Source of the DNA: Penium margaritaceum
Lineage: Eukaryota; Streptophyta; Zygnematophyceae; Desmidiales; Peniaceae
Direction: 5' to 3'
DNA: 64,000 bases
Assembly (NCBI GenBank): GCA_023375785.1
Contig: SZWC01007301.1
Span: 45,623 to 109,622 of the forward strand
Position 1 is the first letter of the stretch. Each line of letters opens with the position of its first letter. The position numbers and the translations under genes were made by a program. Positions 55,168-64,000 of the stretch are shown here, in pieces. The notes under the pieces were generated by a model, which worked only from the letters and a program-made list of their open reading frames with translations, did no database searches and was not told the DNA's origin.

Positions 55168-55803
55168 TAATAAGATGCAAGGAAGCTTCCTAGCAACACT
55201 CCCATTGACCAGGCGTCTCTGCCTGATGAGACGGTGACGACAGTCACAAGTCGTGCACGCAACGTCAAGAGTTTGGCTAGGGGATACAAGGCAAAGTGTC
55301 TGAATGCTTCAATAGCATTTGCAGAGAGAGGTGAAAAATGACAGGTCTATGGCATAAATACCTGCCGTTGAGCACAGCGGGTGTTTTACGCGGCGGTCCA
55401 AGAGCTGTCCTAAAGCCTGCCCAAAACCACTGTTATGGCCATAACTTTGCGCACACATGTCAGAATGCTACGCCGTCTGAACATAGACATGCAAGATCAC
55501 AAGACGGACGCTACGACTGATCACATGCATGCATCCATCATCAGACAGTGGACACGCAATCCAAAAACATGCAAATCGGGCTCATGGCCAGTCCGCCAAA
55601 AAACTCCTGCAAGCTGTAGAAAAAACAACAGGAAGTCACGGCAGTGTCCGGGGCTCAGGAACGGTAGTCGACCAGCTCCAAGCTGGTAGTCCGCCGCCAG
55701 TCGTCACACCGGTGTCACCAGGGTCCGCCTGAGCGATGTGCACGAGCATGGACACGGCCGAGTGGTCACAGTAGACTGTACAAGAATGTCACAAATCACA
55801 ACA
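55168..55803 (-). repeat. 3' LTR of copia element F
   Basis: It matches 61888-62523 at a constant offset of 6720 bp. By eye about one base in ten differs over the first 225 bases. On the element strand it begins TGTTGTGATTTGTGAC. A TATTTATG box-like sequence (complement of GCATAAATACC at about 55353) is a possible TATA element. Confidence 0.9.
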
Positions 55804-55899
55804 CTCCCCATGACCCGATGGTACGCATGTCCATACACGTGCAGCACTCGGACGAGTACAATAGTGTGTGTAAAACAGATGGGACACGGACACACATCA

Positions 55900-57520
55900 C
55901 ACACTCAACCACTCTCAGGCATGGGGCGAAGCCCAACAGAACGAATGGCCACCAGGAACTTTCCGCGAGCCAGTTCCTTCGTCAAGAAATTAGCACGCTG
56001 CATGTCGGTGCCAACCCACATGACGGAGATCACGTGTCGCTCCACCAGATCACGCACAAAGTGATGCTCAACCGTAATGTGCTTCGTGCAAGCGTTAACG
56101 ACATCGGAGTTCTTTGCAATGGCAAGAGCACTCAGGTTATCGCAACGAAGCACAATGGCGGGTACTAACTGATCAAACTCAAGAAATAGGCGATGTAGGC
56201 ATACCGCCTCAGCAGCCCCTGCGCCCAAAGCAACTTGCTCTACCTCCGACGAGCTACGTGCAATGCAGCCCTACTTCCCGCTATGCCAAGACACAGCAGT
56301 ACCGCCGAGGAGGAACACGTAGCCAGTACGGCTGCGTCCATCTGGGCTCCTGGCCCAGTCGTTGTCAGTGTAGCCGTCAAGGACCATCGAACACTACCGA
56401 TGAAAGCAGAGTCCGAGGTATGGCGTGGAGACCACGTACCGCACCACTTGCACAGCCGCGTGAAGGGCTCTGGCACATGGAGCCTGCGAGAACTGAGCGT
56501 GGAGGTTGACAGCGAAAGGCGATGTCAGGAAATCAGAGATCTGATAAGACGGAGGTGCAAGCTCACGTCCACTGTCTCCCCCAACTGTGTGGGATAATCC
56601 ACCTTCAGGGCATCCTGCCCATCAGGTGTAAGAGGTGTGGAAGCGATGGGCACTGCACCAAGGAGGTCGCTGAAACGCTCTCCCACGACTCCTGCATATC
56701 GGGCCTAGTACAGCAACAGTGTCCAACGTCTGCGATCTCCCACAATCTCCATACCAAGAAACACTGATGCAAGACCAAGGTCCTTCAACCTGTAGGCAGT
56801 CTGAAGGATAACCTTGGCCTCCTTCATGGCCTCCAGGGACGGAGACGTGATCAGAAGGTCATCGACATAGACCAGGATGGCGGTGAACCGCTCGGGTGTC
56901 GCTAGGATGAAGAGAGAGGGATCTGCCTCGCTCTGTACATATCCCGCACGAGTCAAAGTACCGGTGATCTCCCGATTCCAACACCGCGGAGACTGCTTGA
57001 GGCCAGACAAGGAATTGCGCAAGCACCTGACCTTGTCGCCGTCCTCAAAGCCTGGTGGCTGAGCCACGTAAATCTCCTCATCCAGAGAGCCATGGAGGAT
57101 CGCATTGTTCACGTCCATCTGGTACAGTTCCCAGACATGCTGAGCCACTACACCGAACAATGCTTGAGCTGCGGTCATGCGGCCGACAGGGGCAATAGTG
57201 TCAGTGTAATTGACGCCCTCAATCTGAGAGTACCCCTTGACGACCAAGTGGGCCTTGTAGCGTTCCAGTGAGGTATCCGGCTTCACTTTCTTGCGAAAGA
57301 CCCACTTGACCTGAATAGCCTTCCTCCCAGGCAGAAGGTCGACAAGCTCGTAGACTCTATGCTCTCGAACAGCGTGAAGCTCATCCTCGTAGGCAGTGCG
57401 CCAAGCGTCAGCATCCTGTGATGAGAGAGCTTCCCTCAGGGTGCCCGAGTCGGGCGCCATAGAGGGAGAGCTCTGTGTGGCAAGGGCACACGCCTCGGTG
57501 CTAGGCTTGACGACCACAAG
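55900..57520 (-). mobile_element. Copia element F, RT and RNase H (fossil)
   Basis: A 270-residue minus-strand frame holds much of the RT: WRTAYEDELHAVREHRVYELV, KWVFRKKVKPDTSLERYKA, ELYQMDVNNAILHGSLDEE, SGLKQSPRCWNREI, FTAILVYVDDLLIT and RLKDLGLASVFLGMEI. RNase H parts lie at 55905-56520. This is the best preserved RT in the window, though the element as a whole is broken. Confidence 0.92.
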
Positions 57521-57839
57521 ATCAGCTGCTGCATCACAAGTGATATGGAACTCGCGAGTGACGAGATCGATGGAGGTGCGGGAACAAAAGCAGGGTCACC
57601 TGTGGGGCATGGAACAGGCTGTACGGGCGAGGTCTCTGGACCCACGACGATAATCGCCGGGTCATCAAGGGCCGGAGACTGAGAGGTGAAGGGGGCTCGA
57701 ACGGACACATCAGCATGGTAAGAGGTGCTCGCTGGCATAGAAGTCTCCCCCATGTGCCGAGAACCCTCACACGTAGGAAAACATGTGGCAGAGAGTGCCG
57801 TGATCAAATTCAGGTCACGGTAGGTGAGAGACTCGAAAA

Positions 57840-58500
57840 AGAGCACGTCGCATGACTCAATGATGCGACGACGGATAGGGTCCCAGAAGCGCCAGGCCTT
57901 TGACCACGGGGAAATGCCTACGAAGGCACACAAGCGGCCTCAAGGTGAGACCTTGGACCCCTGCTGGTCCTCGGTGTACCACACGGAGGCCAAGGATCCC
58001 CAGACGCGAGTGAGACAAAGGTCAACACGGTGTCCAAACTAAAGCTCATACGGTGTAATGTGGTCCAAAAGCGGACCGTGCGGGAGGCGGTTCCAGACCC
58101 AAGTTATGTAGGTGAAACCCTCAAAGACAAAGGACTCAGGGAGACCGCACTCAGACCGCATAGCGCGGCCCGCATCCTCCATGGTGCGGTTCCAGCGCTT
58201 GGAAACACGGTTCTGCTGAGGGGTAGCAGGAGCGGAGACCTGGTGAAAAATCCCGTGCTCAGCAAAGATCCCGTCCATCTTGCCAAGGAACTCACCGCCG
58301 CGATCCAAGCGGGAAGTGTGTAGTGTGTGATGTGACTGACGCTCAGCCATCACTAGCCAGAGTCGAACCGCAAGGGCGGCGTCGCTTTTCTGACGCAGGC
58401 TGTAGACCCACTGCATCCGGGTAAAGTCGTCAGTCAGAGTCAGAACATATCGGCCCCGATCAGATAGGGACTCGACTGGAAGAGGACCGAGAAGGTCTGA
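57840..58500 (-). mobile_element. Copia element F, integrase (fossil)
   Basis: The minus strand shows MQWVYSLRQKSDAALAVRLW, SRLDRGGEFLGKMDGIF, QNRVSKRWNRTMEDAGRAM and FVFEGFTYITWVWNRLP. The exit stretch CAFVGISPWSKAWRFWDP lies at 57880-57930. Confidence 0.9.
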
Positions 58501-58539
58501 GTGAACTAGCTCGAGAGGTCAAAGGGCTCGGGAATGAGA

Positions 58540-59205
58540 GTCAGGGTAGGTGCATTGGTGCATCTTCCCCTAAGCGCAAAAGAGACAGTCAGTCTTGGGT
58601 GGCTTCTCGAAAGAAGCCACGTCAAGACCGAGAGCTGGCTGTGTCCAAATGAGCTTCGACACAGTATCGGAGCCCACATGAGACAGACGGCGATGAAGCA
58701 ACCGCTGGTGTTCCGGAGACAGAACACCAGTGACAAAAACCCGACCGGAGGAGGAAGGAGAGCAAGGGGAGGAGGTCCAAGAGACGCGATATAGATCATC
58801 TATGACTGAGGCACAAAGGACAACACTACGAGTGTCAATAGCAGTCACAGTCACTGAGTCTGCGGTATGCTCCACAAAGAGACCCATCAGTGTGCAGGCA
58901 CGCACAGAAAGCAGGTTGAGCTCAAGATCAGGCATAAACAACACGTCGGAAAGGTACAAGAGGCCAGACGGACGGTCGAAATATACAACCCCAACACCAT
59001 GGACTGGCAAGGACTGACCAGAGCCTGTACGGACGGAACGGACAGATGTGACAGGACTGAGAACAACAAAATCACTACGACGACACGTCATGTGATGAGT
59101 GGCACCAGAATCGATGATCCAAGTGCCACCGGAGTCACGACTGGTGGACGTCACTGTACAACGGGCAATAGAACACTCGGCATCAGAGGGACACTGAGCC
59201 ATCAG
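58540..59205 (-). mobile_element. Copia element F, protease and pre-integrase (fossil)
   Basis: A 210-residue minus-strand frame has WIIDSGATHHMTCRRSDF, LPVHGVGVVYFDRPSG and DVLFMPDLELNLLSV of the aspartic protease. HQRLLHRRLSHVGSDTVSKL and the C..C end of the pre-integrase zinc region follow. Confidence 0.9.
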
Positions 59206-59286
59206 TGGGGAGGAACGACGCAGGGCACAAAGATGAGACTCATGAACCCAATCGGTGCAGTCAGACCCATCATCATCACATGTTGA

Positions 59287-60994
59287 CTATGCTCCCCCAC
59301 ACGCGTCGTCACGTCCCACAAGAACGGATGGACAGATAGTCTGTGGACCACCCAATGATGACAACACACTCGCACCTCCCTGAAAGCGGAGCGCCAGAAG
59401 GTGTCGGAGCTCAGCGATGGTGCGGTCATGTGGGTTCGGATCACTGCTACTCGCCGGTGAGGAAGCGGGAACAGCTGCAGTCGTGGCCACCACGCGTCCG
59501 GAGGATGGCGAGGATGACGTGCTGGACGTGGAACGAAAGGCATGTGCAACCTAGAGCCCACGAGCAATCCGCGCCCAGTCGAGCCTCTGCTGGCACTCGG
59601 TGTAGCGATGGGTGCCTCCACAGTTGTAGCAGTGAACAGAACGTCCAGTGCTATCAGTGGATGACGATTGCTGCTGTGACTGCTGTTGACCTGATCCACG
59701 CTTCCCCTTCTTCTTCTTCCCCTGAATTGTTGCTGCAACACCCTATGTTTGAGTGGGTGTGGGCGGGGCCGGAGAGGAGGAGGAAGATGAGGAGGTGATG
59801 GAGGATGAAGAAGGAGATTGCAGGAGGGAAGATGGTGGTGATGCGACGACTGCGGCAGCAAGAGAAGTTTCCTGATGGGCCACGGCTACCTCGTGGGCAG
59901 AAGTCACCTGGAGGAAGAGCTGATGCGCCCAGGGGAGAAGCTGCAGAGTGCCTGAAAAGAGCTCGAAGACAGCGTTGCTGTACGGTGTGAAGATGTCAGT
60001 GTACTCAAGGCAAACTCCGAGCATCATCATAGGGAGCGCCCACAGTTGTGTGCCTCCTGAGGTCCCAAGGCGCGTGTAGATGCGCATGGCACATCGCCAG
60101 TAATCGACTGTAGGCTCTGCAGGCCCCTGACGGAGAGAGTGGAAGGCACGAATGTGTGCTACACGAGTGGCGTGCGTCTCTGCGGCCAGCACGGATAAGG
60201 CCAGATCCCAACCTCCGCGTGGATCGGCGCCGGTGCCTGTGCCGGCCCCGCCAAGGAAGGGGCGAAAATAGACGACGGTCTCGCGTGGCATGGCATAGAG
60301 GAGTCCACGCATCGCCCTGGCTGCTGTCTGCACCTGTGCTGGGTCTGTAGGCTGATACGGGCTGTGGTAGTAGGGCCACACTCCCTCTGAAGTATCCCAA
60401 ACCCAAAAGAGGATCTCCGAGCAGTCGAAGCCGTCCTCACTGATGTACCGTGGAGGTGGTGTCTCAAAGTCCTTGGGTTGCCGCTCTGTGGGGAGAGCAA
60501 CCCCAGGCTGAGGAGGACGAGGGATGGGGAATACTCCTGGAAGGGGATAGTCACCGGGATAGTCGGGTGACGATCGTATCTGAGGAAACCTAGGAGATCT
60601 GGTGCCCGTCTGCAGCTGACGGAGGCGCTCCTGAATAGCTCGAATCTCATGATCTGGGGAGTTGCCTATGATGCCTGGCATGAATGGATCATCATCCAGG
60701 AGGTCAGGAGGTGGTGGGTCAGATCTACCTCCTATCACGGGTGCCTGAGCCGACTGCTGTGTAGAGACCGCGATGCCGGCAGCTCCCTCGGAAACCTGCC
60801 GTGGGACCGTGGACTGGGCACGCAGAAGCTCAGTCAGCGTGCAGATGGCATCATTCTACTCCCGCTGTAGGCGATACATCTCATCCTACTGGCTCCACAG
60901 GTCCTCAATGGCCTGCGAGCGTAGGCTCAGGACCCCAGAAGATGAGGAGGAGGGATCACCTGTCCCCTCCCCCTTGTTGTCAGACAAGTTCATG
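59287..60994 (-). mobile_element. Copia element F, Gag (fossil)
   Basis: A 331-residue minus-strand frame (59743-60738) carries a Pro-rich N part, a Gag core (SEILFWVWDTSEGVWPYYHSPY, RVAHIRAFHSLRQGPAEPTV, DYWRCAMRIYTRLG) and a Ser-rich tail. A CCHC knuckle (CYNCGGTHRYTEC) lies near 59600-59640. A likely Gag start codon is at about 60992-60994 on the minus strand. Confidence 0.85.
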
Positions 60995-61114
60995 TCGCCT
61001 CTCGGTATGGGTCGACAGGTCAGGTTTGTCGGATTTCAACAGCGCTAGTGTTTCTCGAGGAGTTGAGATTCTGACAACTTTTGACTGTCCGGCCAAAAAA
61101 TTGGCTACGTATGG

Positions 61115-61190
61115 TTCTGACGTCAGCAGGTGGTTGTGACGTCAGCACGACCTGATGACATCAGCAAGCAAAATTACTGACGTCAGCTCG
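61115..61190. promoter_or_regulatory. Three TGACGTCA sites in the leader of F
   Basis: Perfect TGACGTCA octamers lie at 61118-61125, 61137-61144 and 61178-61185, with TGACATCA between them at about 61155. They lie between the triplet-rich leader and Gag, as in A, B and D. Confidence 0.55.
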
Positions 61191-61269
61191 ACTCCCTCTT
61201 CCCCCCCCCTTTTTTTTCTTTTTCTCTCGCGGTTGTGCGCGAGCGTGCAGCCGCTCCGCGGCAGTTGCG

Positions 61270-61860
61270 TGGAAGTTGCACGGAAGCTGCACAGTAGCTT
61301 CCGCTCAGCTGGTGCTGCAGCTGTGCTGTCAGTTGCAACAGCAGCTGCGTGGCTCTGTGCAGAGCAGTGGCAGCAGCGGCTGCGCAATGCCGCTCCTGCT
61401 ACTGCGCGCTGCGGCTGCTGCTCGCTGCCACCGCCGCACGCTACTGCTGCTGCCGCTGCTGGACTACTGTTGCTACAGCTCCTGCTACTCTGCTGCTGCC
61501 GCCGCTGTTGCTGCTGCGCTGCTTTTGCCACCGCTGCTGCTGCTCTGCTGCTGCCGCCGCTGCTCCCGCTACACTGCTGTTGTCACGGCCGCCGCTGCGG
61601 CTGCGGACGGCGGTTGCACTCACTACAGCCGCCACGCGCTGTTGTAGCTACTGCTACGACGCTCCTGCTGCCGCTGCTGCTGCTGCTGCTCTGCTGCTAT
61701 GCTGCTGCTGGCACGGTGGCAACGCCGGTGCGACGGTCTCACGTGATGGGTGTGGGCTGCGTCGACGGCGACCGGCTGTCTTCGACAGGCCCCAGTGGAT
61801 CTGCTGCAGCGGTGACTCTCACTGCTGCTGCTCTGTTGCGTATCTGCTGCGCAGCTCAGT
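61270..61860 (-). repeat. Triplet-rich leader of F
   Basis: GCTGCTGCCGCTGCTG-type triplets on the plus strand fill about 600 bp (CAG/CGG-type on the element strand). It is shorter and richer in C/G than in family A. Open frames here are repeat by-products. Confidence 0.82.
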
Positions 61861-61872
61861 AAGAACTGTCTC

Positions 61873-61887
61873 ACTGCTCTGATACCA
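61873..61887 (-). other. Primer binding site of F
   Basis: The reverse complement reads TGGTATCAGAGCAGT, immediately after the LTR's terminal CA. It is a perfect tRNA-iMet-type site. Confidence 0.9.
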
Positions 61888-62523
61888 TGAGAAGATGCAA
61901 GGAAGCTTCCTAGCAACACTCCCGTTGACTAGGCGTCAGTGCCTGATCAGACGATGACGACAGTCACAAGTTGTGCACGCAACGGCAAGAGTTTGGCTAG
62001 GGGACACAAGGCAAAGTGCCTGAATGCTTCAATAGCATTTGCAGAGAGAGATGACAAATGACAGGTCCATGGCATAAATACCTGCCGCGACGCATAGCGG
62101 ATGTCGTACACGGCGGTCCAAGAGTTGTCCTAAAACCGGCCCAAAAGCACTGTTTTGGCCATAACTCTGTGCACACATGTCAGAATGCTACGCCGTCTGA
62201 ACATAGACGTGCAGGATCACAAGACGAACGCTACGACTGAACATATGCATGCACCCATCATGAGACAGTGGACACACAATCCAAAAACATGCAAATCGGG
62301 CTCATGGCCAGTCCGCCGAAAAACTCATGCAAGCTGTAGAAACAACAGCAGGAAGTCACGGCAGTGTCCGGGGCTCTGGAACGGTAGTCGGCCAGCTCCA
62401 AGCTGGTAGTCCGCCGCCAGTCGTCGCACCAGTGTCACCAGGGTCCGCCTCAAGGATCTGCAAGAGCATGGACACGGCCGAGTGGTCACAGTAGACTGTA
62501 CAAGAACGTCACAAATCACAACA
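61888..62523 (-). repeat. 5' LTR of copia element F
   Basis: 636 bp, TG...CA on the element strand, matching 55168-55803 at a constant offset of 6720. It contains the same TATTTATG box-like site (about 62073). It ends at CACAACA, directly before the second half of the D LTR. Confidence 0.92.
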
Positions 62524-62737
62524 ACAGTGCCTGTCGGCAGCATGGCTGCCGAGGAGGTTTGTCGATGTAGCTGAGCGCGAAGGAGGGAGGAGGCTCCAGC
62601 AAACTGCGTGTAGACCTCAGCGTGCGCTGGCTCCACCGGGCGACTCTCCATCAGCATCGCATCTTGCGTTTGTCATTTGCACGCCGATGTACACAAGTCG
62701 GGAGGACACAACAGAGTACAAATGAGAGATGTGAGAT
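62524..62737 (-). repeat. 5' LTR of D, second half
   Basis: This is family-A LTR sequence from ACAGTGCCTG through GGCTCCACCGGGCGACTCTC (in part) to GAGAGATGTGAGAT. It lacks the last dozen bases seen at 47337-47350, so the outer end of D is eroded or cut here. Confidence 0.8.
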
Positions 62738-64000
62738 ACCGGTTTTGGGCCAGTTTTAGGGTCAAGTGACCCTGACGTGTGCATCACCTGTCATGGGTTG
62801 CAGCAACCATTTATGTTTTGTGTTTGTTAATTGCTAGTTCTTTTTGTACATTGAAGCTATTGAAGCTTATGAGACTATGCACATCTCCCCTAGCCACACA
62901 CTTTTAGTCCTTGCATATGCCTTGTATCCTAATACATTAGCCGATTGGACTGCTTTGCCACGTCAAGGACAGCAAAGCTAGGAAGCTTCAAGGCATGTAG
63001 GGGTTATTGTAACTAGTGGATTACTGCAGCCTGTGCAGGCTAGTACAAAAGAATCGAAGTGCAGGGGTACAGTCCGACGGGGAGTCGGGAAGCCCGCAGC
63101 AGCGCGTCAAGATGAGGCAATGTCAAAGCCTGCACTATTGCTTCTAGTGGATATCGAAAAGGACTGATATTGCAAAGTAGGAGCAGTTGAGGGCATGGAA
63201 CAACGTGAACCAAGTCCAAAATTCAGCAACACCTGTGACCATGAGCCAGTCGGGACAATGGCATGCTGTGCCTACTGGTCTAAATGACCGGCGCATGGTG
63301 GGGCCGGCTTGTGTGCAGCCAGCTGTGTGCTGGCTTGGCTCGAATGCAGGCCCAAGCCTTTGGCCATGCACAAGGTGACTCTCAGGTCGTGGAGAGAATT
63401 AGGGTTCTCCAGCATCCTTTGCTATGAATGTGTGTTCACCCGATTCGCGCAACGTTGGTGTCCTGCCCTAACAAAGTGTACTCTCAGGCAGATAGCAAAA
63501 TGAACAATTTCTGAAAAGAAAAACCACCAAAAAAAGTCGGACCTCGTCAGACATATTTTCTCCTGCTAAGTGACAACTCCGGCTCAGCACGCCACTGCTG
63601 GGTTACACTGAAGGTGTGCAACCTGTTGCAGTACCCTCTGCGCAAAGTACCTCTGCGCAGAATACCTTTGCGCAAAGCTTGTACTGCTTGCTAGCAGAGA
63701 CGAGTTGACAGAAACTGAATGGCCCCCGCAAGTTGAGAGGAACTCACTTCACATGAACAGAAAGGCACTCAGTTCAGAGGTCAGCTGCATCCGAGAACGA
63801 CACATGACGCCCAACGCTGCAGCCGGGGGCGTCGGAGTGCTGTGCGCCGCAGCAGTCCCAGAAGCGCAGCAGTCCAGTGCGGCCCAGAACAGTGGCCACC
63901 TGGTCCTGCACGTCGCTGCTGCGCCGCACAAAGCCGACGGCTTTTGACACTTCTCCTCCCGTGTACAGAAGTGGGTGGTACCTGCGCGTTGAAGAGCGTT
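62738..64000. other. Unassigned right flank
   Basis: No recognised domain or RNA gene was found. The stretch at 62750-63120 has the mixed look of an LTR or leader, but no partner is in view. A GC-rich stretch at 63780-63950 is open on both strands without a recognisable product. 63633-63680 holds three tandem copies of a 15-bp TAC-CTCTGCGCAAAG unit. Confidence 0.45.
63633..63680 (+). repeat. Three-copy short tandem repeat
   Basis: TACC(C)TCTGCGCAAAG, TACCTCTGCGCAGAA and TACCTTTGCGCAAAG follow one another with one to two changes. The GCGCA core is a short palindrome-like element. No nearby gene gives it a role. Confidence 0.6.

Overview
The window is a block of nested, mostly old transposable elements in a large, repeat-rich plant-type genome. 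I found no host gene I can support in 64 kb. The evidence for a plant or green-lineage host is the mix of elements: Ty1/copia LTR elements with the tRNA-iMet-type primer site TGGTATCAGAGC, and a Ty3/gypsy chromovirus with a chromodomain. A repeat-rich streptophyte alga such as Chara would fit, but the species is an inference and is not proved by anything read here. One N at 44522 lies inside an exact 230-bp duplication and marks an assembly join.

Layout, left to right. 1-660: unassigned. 664-20415: a three-deep nest of one copia family (family A). The oldest copy (Z, minus strand) is split into 664-2100 and 20172-20415. A second copy (B, minus) sits between the halves, with its LTRs reaching 2101 and 20171 and 4-of-5 matching flanks (CCAAT/CCGAT). 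A third copy (A, plus, 2297-11264) lies inside B's left LTR. 20416 to about 27700: a plus-strand gypsy chromovirus. 27770-29344: a decayed plus-strand copia piece (H). About 29345-35690: a minus-strand copia relic (G), split by a 2.3-kb DNA-transposon-like insertion at 30417-32718. 35700-46975: a plus-strand copia (E, family F) whose 3' LTR is split by a minus-strand copia (C, 38592-46620). 46976-62737: a minus-strand family-A copia (D) whose 5' LTR is split by another copia (F, minus, 55168-62523). 62738-64000: unassigned.

The insertion at 30417-32718 is the most unusual item. It has imperfect terminal inverted repeats, 9-bp flanking direct repeats that differ at one base, AT-rich ends, no transposase, and a core of exact 197-bp tandem repeats. 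Each repeat carries a palindrome plus opposed G and C runs.

The copia families share odd traits. Their untranslated leaders, 0.6 to 2 kb long, are built largely of CAG/GCA-type triplets and carry TGACGTCA sites. Two families carry 36-bp (12-residue) tandem repeats in the integrase-RT linker. All LTR elements here look broken. The LTR pairs that could be compared by eye (A, B, F) differ at roughly one base in ten, so these are old insertions.
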